A stretch of DNA of 64,000 nucleotides, from assembly GCF_001514145.1 (NCBI RefSeq), contig NZ_KQ948658.1, positions 675,274 to 739,273 on the forward strand, given 5' to 3'. The position numbers and the translations under genes are program-made. The stretch comes from Streptomyces canus (GTDB lineage: Bacteria > Actinomycetota > Actinomycetes > Streptomycetales > Streptomycetaceae). Shown in pieces: positions 16,833 to 25,107 of the stretch. Under the pieces are notes generated by a model. That model searched no databases. It saw only the letters and a list, made by a program, of their open reading frames with translations, and had not been told where the DNA came from. The first letter of the stretch is position 1, and the number at the start of each line of letters is the position of its first letter.

Positions 16833-18194
16833 CTACCCGAAGCCCGGAACCACCAACACCAGCCACACCACCGCGGGTACCACCGCCACCACGATGCCTC
16901 CGTAGATCATCAACTGCCGGAAGAAACGCTCGCGGTCCACGTCCGGTGCCGCGGCCAGCACGAGCGCGCCGTTCGTCGAGAACGGGCTCACGTCCACGAC
17001 CGTCGCCGACACCGCCAGCGCCGCCACCATCCCGACCGCCCCGATCTCGCCCTGCGCGAGGAACGGCACCGCCAGCGGGATCAGCGCGCCCATGATCCCC
17101 ACGGACGAGGCGAACGCGGAGACGATCGCGCCGATGTAGCACAGCAGTACGGCGGCCAGCAGCGGGACACCGATGCCGCCGACGCCCTCACCGGCCCACT
17201 TGATCGTGCCGATCTCCTCCAGCACGCCGACGTAGGTGAGGACACCGCAGATCAGCAGCACCGTGGACCACGCGATCTGCCCGACCGCCTTGCGGCTGTC
17301 CTCCGGCCAGACGGCGCTCAGGATCACCGCGAGGGTGATGGAGGTGAGTCCGGCGTCGAGGTCGAAGGCGAGGACGGCGACGACGAGGGCGACCAGAGCG
17401 GTGAGGGTGGCGATCCGGGCGGGGGTGAGACGGGTGGTGTCGGGGGCCTCGGTGCGGGTGGCCACGGCGGTCGCGGTGCCGGTGCCGGAGGAGGGAGCGG
17501 GGGCGGTGCCGGTGCCGTCGTCGGGTGTGTCCCGTTTGTCGGGAGCACCCCCGGACCCGGCGGCCTCGTCCAGCGGGACCGCACCCTGCGCCCACAGCTT
17601 CAGCCCCCCGAACAGCACGAACATCACGCCCGCGATGACGAGGTTGACGATGAGCGAGGCCAGGAAGAGGAACACCTCGTTGCCCGGGAGGTGCTCGCGC
17701 TCGACGATGCCGTTGACGATCGTCCCGTAGATGCTGATCGGTGAGAAACCGCCGCCCTGGGCGCCGTGCACGACCATCGCGCCCATCAGCAACGGGCTGA
17801 TCCCGTACCGCGCGGCGAAGCTCAGCGCGATCGGCGCGACGATCGCGACCGCGGCCGGGCTGACCGCGCCGATCGCCGTCAGCGCGCCGGTGATCGCGAA
17901 CATCACCCAGGGGATGAGCGCCACCCGCCCGCGCACGAGTCGGATGGACGCGTGGACCAGCCAGTCCGTGGTGCCGTTGGCCCGCGCGATGGCGAACAGG
18001 TACGTCACGCCGACGAGGACGACGAACAGGTCGCCGGGGAAGCCGGCGAAGATGCCGTCCGCGTCGAGGTCGGCGACGAGCTCGCCCACGGCGAAGGCGG
18101 CGGCGAAGGCGAGAGCGCCCATGTTGACGGAACGGGTGGTGGCGATGACGAACACCACGACCAGGACGAGGATCGAGATGAGTTCTGGGGACAT
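16833..18194 (-). CDS. SLC13/MatC-like dicarboxylate transporter
   Basis: A 453-residue integral membrane protein with about eleven hydrophobic segments. It is split by a long hydrophilic central loop (about 225-270, rich in Gly, Thr, Ala and Pro) as in the SLC13/CitMHS ion-transporter superfamily. Conserved family features include GAVSPAAVAIVAPIALSF, GAQGGGFSPISIYG and the C-terminal repeat SPFSTNGALVL. The neighbours, a MatB-like ligase and a carboxyltransferase, suggest that malonate or a similar dicarboxylate is imported. It is probably the first gene of the minus-strand operon and is divergent from the GntR regulator over an operator-rich gap. Confidence 0.83.
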   Translation of the reverse strand: MSPELISILVLVVVFVIATTRSVNMGALAFAAAFAVGELVADLDADGIFAGFPGDLFVVLVGVTYLFAIARANGTTDWLVHASIRLVRGRVALIPWVMFAITGALTAIGAVSPAAVAIVAPIALSFAARYGISPLLMGAMVVHGAQGGGFSPISIYGTIVNGIVEREHLPGNEVFLFLASLIVNLVIAGVMFVLFGGLKLWAQGAVPLDEAAGSGGAPDKRDTPDDGTGTAPAPSSGTGTATAVATRTEAPDTTRLTPARIATLTALVALVVAVLAFDLDAGLTSITLAVILSAVWPEDSRKAVGQIAWSTVLLICGVLTYVGVLEEIGTIKWAGEGVGGIGVPLLAAVLLCYIGAIVSAFASSVGIMGALIPLAVPFLAQGEIGAVGMVAALAVSATVVDVSPFSTNGALVLAAAPDVDRERFFRQLMIYGGIVVAVVPAVVWLVLVVPGFG

Positions 18195-18237
18195 ACGGGC
18201 TCCCGTCGTTGGGCCCCGGAGCGGTGGGGTGGCCGAC

Positions 18238-18272
18238 TGGCTCAGTGGTCAATTGGCTGAGCCACTCAGCCA
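18238..18272. promoter_or_regulatory. Operator cluster near the transporter start
   Basis: TGGCTGAG-cca-CTCAGCCA (18254-18272) is a perfect 8-bp-arm palindrome. It overlaps TGGCTCA (18238-18244) and TGAGCCA (18258-18264), which form a second inverted pair. The same half-sites recur at 18336-18362 near the regulator start, as expected for a FadR-type repressor controlling both divergent genes. Confidence 0.55.
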
Positions 18273-18335
18273 CATGGGGGGATGGCTGGTTAGCGTGGTG
18301 CGGACCGCGCGGCCCGTCAAGAGGGCGCGCAAAAT

Positions 18336-18362
18336 TGGCTCAGCCACTTGGCCAATTGGCCA
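18336..18362. promoter_or_regulatory. Operator cluster near the GntR regulator start
   Basis: TGGCT-c-AGCCA (18336-18346) is followed by the perfect 12-bp palindrome GGCCAATTGGCC (18350-18361). It lies 40-70 bp upstream of the regulator GTG and shares TGGCTCAG/AGCCA words with the cluster at 18238-18272. Confidence 0.55.
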
Positions 18363-18403
18363 CCTATGGGGTGTTACTCTCCCGACGAACGAGAGGGGGA
18401 CCC

Positions 18404-19111
18404 GTGACCGACGCCCTGCGCCCCATGACCAAGCCGCGGCTCTACGAGCAGGTGCTCGACCGGCTGCGCCAGTACGTCGCCGAGGGCGGGCTCCGGGCCG
18501 GCGACCGGCTCCCGCCCGAGCGCGACCTGGCCACCCGCCTCGGCGTCAGCCGGGCCTCCGTGAAGCAGGCGATCGTCGTGCTGGAGGTCCAGGGGCTGGT
18601 CGAGGCACGGCACGGCGGCGGGACGTATCTCGTCCGGGACAGCCTCGACGTCGAGCCCGTCGAGAAGATGGTCGAGCGGCGCCGGCGCCTGCCCGACGTC
18701 CTCGACGCCCGCGAGGCCCTGGAGACCAAGCTCGCCGAACTGGCCGCCGAACGCCGCACGGACGAGGACCTGGTCGCCATGCGCATGGCCCTCGCCAAGA
18801 TGGCCGGGGAGATCGAGGACGGCGGTCACGGCATCGAGGGCGACCGGCAGTTCCACGCGGCCGTCACCGCCGCCGCGCACAGCGGACTGCTCGCGGAGTT
18901 CATGCGCTCCATCGCCGACCAGATCGCCGAGAGCCGCACCGAGTCCCTGCGCCAGCCGCACCGCCCCGAGCGTTCCCTCGCCCAGCACCGGGCGATCCTC
19001 GACGCGATCGCCCTCCAGCGGCCGGGCCAGGCGGCCTCGGCGATGCGCCGCCATGTCCGTACGGTGGCGAAGGTACGGCTGCTGGACTGGGAGCCGGAGG
19101 AAGACGATTAG
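18404..19111 (+). CDS. FadR-type GntR family transcriptional regulator
   Basis: A 235-residue regulator. The N-terminal winged helix-turn-helix spans about 10-75 (VLDRLRQYVAEGGLRAGDRL, PPERDLATRLGVSRASVKQA, GLVEARHGGGTYL). The C-terminal FCD domain is all-helical and contains the metal/ligand histidine motifs DRQFHAAVTAAAHS and QHRAILDAI. GTG at 18404 has GAGAGGGGGA upstream. It is divergent from the MatC-like carrier and the MatB/carboxyltransferase operon, with two sets of palindromes in between, so it probably represses that operon until malonate or a related acid is present. The ligand is inferred from context only. Confidence 0.88.
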   Translation: MTDALRPMTKPRLYEQVLDRLRQYVAEGGLRAGDRLPPERDLATRLGVSRASVKQAIVVLEVQGLVEARHGGGTYLVRDSLDVEPVEKMVERRRRLPDVLDAREALETKLAELAAERRTDEDLVAMRMALAKMAGEIEDGGHGIEGDRQFHAAVTAAAHSGLLAEFMRSIADQIAESRTESLRQPHRPERSLAQHRAILDAIALQRPGQAASAMRRHVRTVAKVRLLDWEPEEDD

Positions 19112-19149
19112 CGGCGACCGCCGCGCGTCGAGGGTGACCCGGGATCGCG

Positions 19150-20019
19150 CTATCGCGCGGCCCGCAGCACCGCTTCCACCACCGTCTGCACCGACGCCGG
19201 GTGCAGGAACAGGAAGAGGTTCGGCTCGACCAGCTCCAGTTCCATCACCCGCGGCCGCCCGTCCTCCCCGTCGACGAGGTCCACGCGCGCGTACAGCAGC
19301 TCCGGCGCATCCGGTACGGCGGTCAGGGCGCGCTCGGCGACCGCGAGTTCGGCCGGAGTCGGCGTCCAGGGCTCCAGGCCCGGGTGGGCGACCTTGGCCG
19401 CGTCGAAGGCGGTACCGGGAGCGAGGACCGCCCGCTTGCGGCTGGCGTGCAGCAGCCGGCCCCCGAAGAACTGCAGCGCCCGCTCACCGCCCGCGTCGAT
19501 GCCCCGCATGTACGGCTGCACCATCGCGGTCAGCCCCTCGGCGTGCATGCGCTCCAACTGCCGTACGGCACTGTCGTGCTGTTCGGGCGTGTACCGCGCG
19601 GCATACCGCGCGCCCGCCCCGGACGTGGGCTTGACGACGTACTCGTGGTCGGGGGGCAGGTCGGCCGGGTCGCCGGGTGCGAGATACCGGGTCGGCACCA
19701 CCGGCACCCCCGCCTCCGCGAGCTCTCCGAGGTACCGCTTGTCGGTGTTCCAGCGCACGACCTCCGCCGGGTTGGCGAGCCGCGTCACCTTGGCGCAGCG
19801 CTCCGCCCACGCCACGAACTCGGCCGCCCGCCAGCTGTAGTCCCAGGTGGACCGGATGACGGCCAGGTCGTACCCGGCCCAGACGACGTCACCGTCGTCC
19901 CAGAACACGGCCTCCGCCTCCGCCCCGGCCTCGCGCAGCGCGGCCACCAGCATGGGCAGATCGGCGTCCTTGCTGGGTTCGGGTCGGGGGTCGTAGGTGA
20001 CGAGGGCTATGCGGGGCAC
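19150..20019 (-). CDS. ATP-grasp domain protein (RimK/glutathione synthetase-like)
   Basis: A 289-residue protein of the ATP-grasp fold. The pre-ATP-grasp part contains WDDGDVVWAGYDLAVIRSTW. This is followed by VVRWNTDKRYL, the ATP-binding strand EYVVKPTSGAGARYA, and the metal-binding end VMELELVEPNLFL. Enzymes of this kind ligate a carboxylate to an amine or thiol with ATP. The substrate is not evident. GTG at 20019 has AAAGGA upstream. It converges with the GntR gene and is divergent from the MerR-PP2C gene. It sits alone, so no pathway can be assigned. Confidence 0.78.
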   Translation of the reverse strand: MPRIALVTYDPRPEPSKDADLPMLVAALREAGAEAEAVFWDDGDVVWAGYDLAVIRSTWDYSWRAAEFVAWAERCAKVTRLANPAEVVRWNTDKRYLGELAEAGVPVVPTRYLAPGDPADLPPDHEYVVKPTSGAGARYAARYTPEQHDSAVRQLERMHAEGLTAMVQPYMRGIDAGGERALQFFGGRLLHASRKRAVLAPGTAFDAAKVAHPGLEPWTPTPAELAVAERALTAVPDAPELLYARVDLVDGEDGRPRVMELELVEPNLFLFLHPASVQTVVEAVLRAAR

Positions 20020-20142
20020 GGCGGGTCCTTTCCCATGGGGGTCGTCCGGCAGGCTAACTGCGGCAGGGGAACGTGCGGCAAACGGTTTACCTTCCCCCTT
20101 GGTCAAGCCCCACCATCGAGGGCGAGGAACGGAGGAGGCCGT

Positions 20143-21210
20143 ATGGAGTGGCTGACGATCGGGGCCTTCGCGCGGGCGTGCCGTCTGTCGCCGAAGGCGT
20201 TGCGGCTCTACGACGAGCTGGAACTGCTGTGTCCGGCCCGCGTCGACGTGGCGACGGGCTACCGCTACTACACGCCGGCCCAGCTCGAACAGGCCCGGCT
20301 GGTGGCGTGGCTACGGCGGCTGGGTATGCCGCTGGCCCGGATCCGTACGGTGTGCGCGCTCCCGCCCGCTGCCGCCGCCGACGAGATCCGCGCGTACTGG
20401 GCGCAGGTCGAGGCGGAGACGGCCGTACGGCGGGATCTCGCCGCGTTCCTCGTCGACGAGCTGACGGCGACGCCGAGGAAGGACACCACCGTGCTCGAAC
20501 TGCGGTACTCCGCCCACTCGGACCCGGGCCTGGTCCGCCCCGCCAACCAGGACACGGCCCACGCGGGCGCCCGTCTGCTCGCGGTCGCCGACGGATACGG
20601 CCCGGCGGGCGCCCCCGCCAGCAGCGCGGCCGTGGCGGCGCTGCGGTTCCTGGACACCGCCGACCTCCCGGCCGGCAGCGTCCTCAACCTCCTGGCGGAC
20701 GCCGTGCACGGGGCCACCGAGGCGGTACGGGACGTGGCCGCGGGCACCGACGAGAACGGCACGACCCTGACCGCCCTGCTGTGGACCGGCTCCCGCCTCG
20801 CCCTGGTGCACATCGGCGACTCCCGCGCCTATCTCCTGCGCGGCGGCGCCCTCTTCCGTATCACCCACGACCACACGGTGGTCCAGTCGCTGGTCGACGA
20901 GGGCCGGCTGACGGCGGAGGAGGCCGGCACCCACCCCCAGCGGGCCCTGCTCCTCAAGGCCCTCACGACCGGCACCCCGGACCTGAAACTGCACGACGCC
21001 GAACCCGGCGACCGCTATCTGCTGTGCTCCGACGGCCTCTCGGGCGTCGTCCCCGACACCACCATCCGCGACCTGCTCACCACCGCCACCGCTCCCGACA
21101 CGGCCGTCCACTCCCTGGTCGACGCGGCGAACACCGCGGGTGGCCCGGACAACGTCAGCTGCGTGGTGGCGGACGTGGTGGAGACGGCGGCCCGGCCCCC
21201 TGCATCATGA
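20143..21210 (+). CDS. MerR helix-turn-helix fused to a PP2C-type phosphatase
   Basis: A 355-residue fusion. Residues 1-75 are a MerR winged helix-turn-helix (MEWLTIGAFARACRLSPKAL, then YDELELL and GYRYYTPAQLEQARLVAWLR), followed by a short coiled linker. From about residue 120 there is a PPM/PP2C Ser/Thr phosphatase domain. It carries SDPGLVRPANQD, LLAVADGYG, LVHIGDSRAYLLR, LLCSDGLSGVV and GGPDNVSCVV, i.e. the metal-binding aspartates of motifs I, II, VIII and XI. A DNA-binding domain attached to a phosphatase suggests phosphorylation-linked gene control. ATG at 20143 has GGAGGAGG upstream. The substrate kinase is unknown. Confidence 0.85.
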   Translation: MEWLTIGAFARACRLSPKALRLYDELELLCPARVDVATGYRYYTPAQLEQARLVAWLRRLGMPLARIRTVCALPPAAAADEIRAYWAQVEAETAVRRDLAAFLVDELTATPRKDTTVLELRYSAHSDPGLVRPANQDTAHAGARLLAVADGYGPAGAPASSAAVAALRFLDTADLPAGSVLNLLADAVHGATEAVRDVAAGTDENGTTLTALLWTGSRLALVHIGDSRAYLLRGGALFRITHDHTVVQSLVDEGRLTAEEAGTHPQRALLLKALTTGTPDLKLHDAEPGDRYLLCSDGLSGVVPDTTIRDLLTTATAPDTAVHSLVDAANTAGGPDNVSCVVADVVETAARPPAS

Positions 21211-21214
21211 CGCC

Positions 21215-21829
21215 ATGTCGATGTCCGGAACCGACGCGTACGAGGGGGAACCCCACCTCCCACCGCTCGTCGAACGAGCCCTCGCCGCGGCCCGCACCCA
21301 CGGCTTCCCTTACTCCTGCCGCCCCGAACAGGGCCGGCTGCTGCAGGTCCTGGCGGGCGGAGCCCGGAGTCTCATCGGGGAGACCGGCACGGGCTGCGGG
21401 GTGGGCCTGGCCTGGCTGGCCTCGGGGGCGCGGGACGGCGTACGGCTCCTCAGCGTCGAGCGCGACCCGGAGCGCGCCCGCGTCGCCGCCGAGGTGTTCA
21501 CCGACCGTCCCGGCGTGCGGATCCTCCACGGCGACTGGCGGCGCATCGAGGACCACGGCCCCTACGACCTTCTCGTCCTCGACGGCGGGGGCACCGGCAA
21601 GACCCCCGACGACACCCCGGCCGACCCGGCCCGCCTCCTCGCCCCGGGCGGCAGAATCGTGATCGACGACTTCACCCCGGCGTCGGACTGGCCGCCCCGG
21701 CACGGCGGTTCCGTGGACCGCCCCCGCGTCTTCTGGCTGGAGCACCCCGACCTGGACACGGTCGAACTCCCCCTGGCCGAGGACCTGGCCACGCTGGTGG
21801 GGACGCGGCGTCGGAGCGCGGGGCGGTAG
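21215..21829 (+). CDS. Class I SAM-dependent O-methyltransferase-like protein
   Basis: A 204-residue Rossmann-fold methyltransferase. Motif I is LIGETGTGCGVGLAWLASGA, motif II VRLLSVERDPERA, and motif IV YDLLVLDGGG. RLLAPGGRIVIDDFTP follows at the post-IV position. The DD of IDDF is typical of catechol-type O-methyltransferases, but the substrate cannot be read from sequence. The start at 21215 lies 4 bp after the stop of the MerR-PP2C gene, so the two are probably co-transcribed. A second ATG at 21221 is possible. Confidence 0.75.
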   Translation: MSMSGTDAYEGEPHLPPLVERALAAARTHGFPYSCRPEQGRLLQVLAGGARSLIGETGTGCGVGLAWLASGARDGVRLLSVERDPERARVAAEVFTDRPGVRILHGDWRRIEDHGPYDLLVLDGGGTGKTPDDTPADPARLLAPGGRIVIDDFTPASDWPPRHGGSVDRPRVFWLEHPDLDTVELPLAEDLATLVGTRRRSAGR

Positions 21830-21836
21830 GGCGCGA

Positions 21837-22439
21837 TCAGCGCACCGCAACCCTTTGCAGCAGGCCCCATGTGAACTCGGCCACCACCTCCCGGCGCACG
21901 CCCTTCTCGTCCGGGGCCGTGAACGTCAGGCCCCAGCGCGTCGGGGCCGTGCCCTCCAGGGGGCGGGCCGGGGGGAAGGCCCGGGCCGCCTCGTCAACGG
22001 TGCAGGACCATGGGGTGAGGTCGTCGAGGGTGCGCAGGTCAGGGCCTTCGGCGTCCGGTGCCCTGACCAGCCACTCGTTCCACACTGTCGAGCCGTTCGG
22101 CGCCAGGAGTGCCTCGAAGCGCAGGTCGGGCCAGAGGGGGACGGGCCAGAGCCAGGCCTCGCACTCCAGGTCGCCGACCTTGCGGGTCAGGACGGTCTCG
22201 GGGGCACCGAGGACCGAGCGGTAGCGGGACGCAGGGGTGCGGGCCCGGGGAGAACGGACCATCGCCTGCCAGCGTTTGTTGGCCTCCCGCATGTCCGCGA
22301 TCGAGACACCCAGCGCGTGCCGGGCGTCCTCCACCAGGCCGGGGTTGTGGTCGGCCATGCGGCGCAGCAGGACCAGCTGGAAGTCGAGCGGGGTGAAGGG
22401 CGCGCTAGCCGCCTGCTTTCCGGAGGGCATGCCCCCCAT
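21837..22439 (-). CDS. Conserved hypothetical protein, last gene of the glycan operon
   Basis: A 200-residue soluble protein that I do not recognise. It has no signal peptide or membrane segment. The N-terminus is helical and basic (FQLVLLRRMADHNPGLVEDA, then LGVSIADMREANKRWQ). The C-terminal half is tryptophan-rich beta sequence (ECEAWLWPVPLWPDLRFEAL). The ATG at 22439 lies inside the FkbM-methyltransferase gene, overlapping it by 35 bp, with AGGGGA close upstream. Another ATG follows at 22430. Its place at the 3' end of the overlapping operon is the only clue to function. Confidence 0.7.
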   Translation of the reverse strand: MGGMPSGKQAASAPFTPLDFQLVLLRRMADHNPGLVEDARHALGVSIADMREANKRWQAMVRSPRARTPASRYRSVLGAPETVLTRKVGDLECEAWLWPVPLWPDLRFEALLAPNGSTVWNEWLVRAPDAEGPDLRTLDDLTPWSCTVDEAARAFPPARPLEGTAPTRWGLTFTAPDEKGVRREVVAEFTWGLLQRVAVR

Positions 22440-23238
22440 CGTCCCCTACAGCACTGACACCGGGACGGCGCCCGTCAGGGAGGAAGAGCACCGAGTTGAT
22501 GTACCGCGGGCGGTGGAGGAAGGGCAGGACGCGACGGAGGAGACCCTGGTTGACGACGTACGACGCCGTCGCCTGGTGGGCCTCCAGGGGGAAGCCGGAC
22601 AGCGGGACCCAGGTGGCGCGGGGCAGCACCCAGCCGTCGTAGCCGAGGAGGGACAAGTACGTCACCACCGGAGCGATCGGCTGGATCCGGGACTCCAGTT
22701 CGACGAAGAGCGCGGGCCGGTCGCGCGCGAGGATTCCCGTGGCCCCGCGCAGCACCGCCAGCTCGCTCCCGTCCACGTCGATCTTGATGAAGCCGACGTC
22801 CTTGAGGTCCAGTTCGTCCAGCGTGACGCAGCGGACGTCCACCGCCCGGCCATGGATGTCCCGCCGGACCAGGGAGGACACCCCCCGGTCGCCCTCGTCA
22901 CCGGGCGGCAGCCACAGCCGGGCGGTGCCCGGCCGGTCCGTGGCGGCGGCCTGCACGACCTGGACGTTCGCCGGGGCCGCCGAGGTCAGCAGCCGGGCCA
23001 GATGGGGTACCGGCTCGACGGTCACCACCCGCCGCGCCCGCCCGGCCAGCCGCCGGGTCCACGGCCCGTACCAGCCGCCCACGTCCACCGCCGTCCGGCA
23101 GTCCGCCGGGCACAGGTCGGCAAGGCGCGCCAGCTCCGGTTCGAAGCGCGGGTACACGGCCCGGGCGGCCGCCGCGACCAGCCGGGTGGGCAGAAGGGGG
23201 GCCACTCGGGCAGCCCAGGTACGAGCCGGTCCGGTCAT
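22405..23238 (-). CDS. FkbM family methyltransferase
   Basis: A 277-residue SAM-dependent methyltransferase. Motif I reads CRTAVDVGGWYGPWTRRLAG, motif II VVTVEPVPHL. The FkbM family region is VRCVTLDELDLKDVGFIKID, followed by VDGSELAVLRGA and FVELESRI. FkbM enzymes O-methylate sugars or polyketides, and a sugar target fits the surrounding glycosyltransferase operon. It overlaps the upstream Trm112-like gene by 4 bp and the downstream hypothetical gene by 35 bp. It lacks a signal peptide and so acts in the cytoplasm, probably on lipid-linked or nucleotide-linked sugar intermediates. Confidence 0.85.
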   Translation of the reverse strand: MTGPARTWAARVAPLLPTRLVAAAARAVYPRFEPELARLADLCPADCRTAVDVGGWYGPWTRRLAGRARRVVTVEPVPHLARLLTSAAPANVQVVQAAATDRPGTARLWLPPGDEGDRGVSSLVRRDIHGRAVDVRCVTLDELDLKDVGFIKIDVDGSELAVLRGATGILARDRPALFVELESRIQPIAPVVTYLSLLGYDGWVLPRATWVPLSGFPLEAHQATASYVVNQGLLRRVLPFLHRPRYINSVLFLPDGRRPGVSAVGDDGGHALRKAGG

Positions 23239-23444
23239 GGAGTCATCCGTTTCAGTAAGTCTTCGTGCTCGTCGTCCGTCACCTGCTCGCCGGAGGCGGG
23301 CAGCAACTGCGGGATGCCGTCGACGATCGGATAGCGACGGCGCAGCCGCGGGTTGTACAGGGCCTCGTCCGGCGGTACGAGATGCAGGGGGCCCTTGTCG
23401 AGCGGGCAGGCCAGGATCTGCAGCAGCGGGTCGTCGGGGTTCAT
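23235..23444 (-). CDS. Trm112 family protein
   Basis: A 69-residue protein beginning MNPDDPLLQILACPLDKGPL and containing RRRYPIVDGIPQLLP, the Trm112/YcaR signature. Trm112-type proteins activate partner methyltransferases in eukaryotes and archaea. Here the gene is wedged between an EamA-like gene and an FkbM methyltransferase, overlapping each by 4 bp. Only one cysteine remains, so the zinc site of classic Trm112 is absent, as in many bacterial members. A chaperone or activator role for one of the operon's methyltransferases is a reasonable inference. Confidence 0.85.
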   Translation of the reverse strand: MNPDDPLLQILACPLDKGPLHLVPPDEALYNPRLRRRYPIVDGIPQLLPASGEQVTDDEHEDLLKRMTP

Positions 23445-24358
23445 GGGGGCGTCAACTCCTTGGCACCGATGGGGGGTTTGGGCGCCGGATCGTGCTTGGG
23501 CATGCTGAGCAGTACGGCGACGGCGAGCACCGTGCCCGCGAGGCGCAGCGCGAGGCGCAGCGGGTCGTGGGGCAGGGACTCGCCGAACGAGAGCGTGCCG
23601 AGCACCGCCGTGTACAGGCAGGTCACCGTCGTGCACACCGGCACGATCAGCGAGGCCCGGCAGCGTTGCAGCGCCGCCTGCGACATCACCAGGCCGAACG
23701 CCCCGGTGAACAACAGGAGATACGGATACGGGGAGGCCAAGAGCTCAACTACCGTGCTGCCGAGTCCACTTGACGTCAGATAGCTCGACACGCCCTTGAT
23801 CGCGAGCGAGCTGACCCCGTACAGCAGGCCCACCGCCACGCCGTACTCGACGCCGGTCGTCGGCATGCGGTGCCGGTGCCTCGTGCGCCGCTCGGCGGAG
23901 CCGTACAGCCACACGCCCGCCGCCAGCGACGGCACGCACACCAGCAGGATCAGCTGGTACGGGGCGTCCTGGCTGACCTGGTCCGACCCCTCCTTCAGCG
24001 ACAGCACGACCATGAGGAGCGCGGCGAGGATGGCACCCAGCGCGTACCGCTCCCGGCCGGTCGTCTCCTCGCCCAGCAGCCGGGCCGACAGCAGCACGAG
24101 CAGCACCAGACCGGAGACGAAGATGCCCTGCGCGGCCGCGATCGGCAGCGTCCGGTAGACCGCGAGCTGCGCCCCGAACCCGGCCGCCAGCGAGAGCGAG
24201 CCGCCGATCCACAGCGGACTTCTGAGGACCAGCCCGAGCAGCCGCGCCGGTTGCCGGATCGACACCTCGGGCAGCGAGGTGAGCGCCCGTTTCTCCAGGA
24301 CGAATCCGACGCTGTACAGGGTGTTCGCCAACAGGGCCGCCGCCACTCCCCACCACAT
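23441..24358 (-). CDS. EamA/DMT-type integral membrane protein
   Basis: A 305-residue membrane protein with nine to ten hydrophobic helices. It starts MWWGVAAALLANTLYSVGFV with the pattern of a drug/metabolite transporter (EamA) repeat. Later segments include LPIAAAQGIFVSGLVLLVLL and LLLFTGAFGLVMSQAALQR. A small-multidrug-type flippase of lipid-linked sugars would fit the glycan operon, but direction and substrate are unknown. The ATG at 24358 follows the upstream methyltransferase stop by 11 bp. This is the only real gap in the operon chain. It overlaps the Trm112-like gene by 4 bp. Confidence 0.8.
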   Translation of the reverse strand: MWWGVAAALLANTLYSVGFVLEKRALTSLPEVSIRQPARLLGLVLRSPLWIGGSLSLAAGFGAQLAVYRTLPIAAAQGIFVSGLVLLVLLSARLLGEETTGRERYALGAILAALLMVVLSLKEGSDQVSQDAPYQLILLVCVPSLAAGVWLYGSAERRTRHRHRMPTTGVEYGVAVGLLYGVSSLAIKGVSSYLTSSGLGSTVVELLASPYPYLLLFTGAFGLVMSQAALQRCRASLIVPVCTTVTCLYTAVLGTLSFGESLPHDPLRLALRLAGTVLAVAVLLSMPKHDPAPKPPIGAKELTPP

Positions 24359-24369
24359 CGTCCCGCCCC

Positions 24370-25107
24370 CTAGGTCTTGCGCGCGTGCAGCAGCAGGATC
24401 GACGCGAGCGACGGTCTGGCACACGCCAGCCGGTCCAGTGCGCGCAGCGGACGCGGCACACCGTGGAAGGGCGCCCCCTCCAGTCGTACGACCTCGAAAC
24501 CGGCCGCCGCGACGAACTCCCGCAGCGCACGGGCCGTGTACAGCCGCAGATGCCCCACGACCTCCCGCCCCGGCCTGCCGTGGATCGCCCGCAGGCTCAC
24601 CTCCGAGAACACCGGCTGGACGCCGGCCAGCAGCAGTCCGCGGTTGTACCAGGCGGCCAGGTTCGGTGTGGACAGCATGAGATGACCTCCCGGGCGCAGG
24701 ATGCGGCGGATCTCGTCGAGCGCGGCGTCCGGGTCGACGAGATGCTCGACGACCTCGCTGAACAGCACGGCGTCGACGGACGCGGACCCGAACGGCAGTC
24801 CCAGACCGGTGAGTTCGCCCCGGACGGCGTAGGGCAGTCGGGTGCGGGCGCGTTTCAGGGCGTCCTGGGACCAGTCGACGCCGACGATCGTGTGGCCGGT
24901 GAGGAGCGGCGCCGCCGTGGCGGCCGCGGTGCCGTCGCCGCAGCCGATGTCCAGCACGGTGCGCCGGGTCTTTCCGGGCGCTCCGAGGGCCGTGGCCAGC
25001 ATACGGGCCTGGCGCAGTGAGCGGGGGGCGCCGGAGGCGACGGGGACGGCGGGGTCCTCGTAGAAGTCTCTGAGGCCGCCGCGGCGCGGGGGCGCGGTGG
25101 TGTTCAC
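24370..25107 (-). CDS. Class I SAM-dependent methyltransferase (UbiE/type-11 like)
   Basis: A 245-residue methyltransferase. Motif I is VLDIGCGDGTAAATA and motif II IVGVDWSQDALKRA. AVLFSEVVEHLVDPDAALDE and ILRPGGHLMLSTPN are the methyltransferase type-11 hallmarks. LYTARALREFVAAAGFEVV is usual in enzymes acting on glycans or lipid precursors. GTG at 25107 is supported by GGAGG 7 nt upstream and overlaps the stop of the condensation-domain gene by 4 bp. It is a member of the minus-strand surface-glycan operon. Confidence 0.85.
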   Translation of the reverse strand: MNTTAPPRRGGLRDFYEDPAVPVASGAPRSLRQARMLATALGAPGKTRRTVLDIGCGDGTAAATAAPLLTGHTIVGVDWSQDALKRARTRLPYAVRGELTGLGLPFGSASVDAVLFSEVVEHLVDPDAALDEIRRILRPGGHLMLSTPNLAAWYNRGLLLAGVQPVFSEVSLRAIHGRPGREVVGHLRLYTARALREFVAAAGFEVVRLEGAPFHGVPRPLRALDRLACARPSLASILLLHARKT

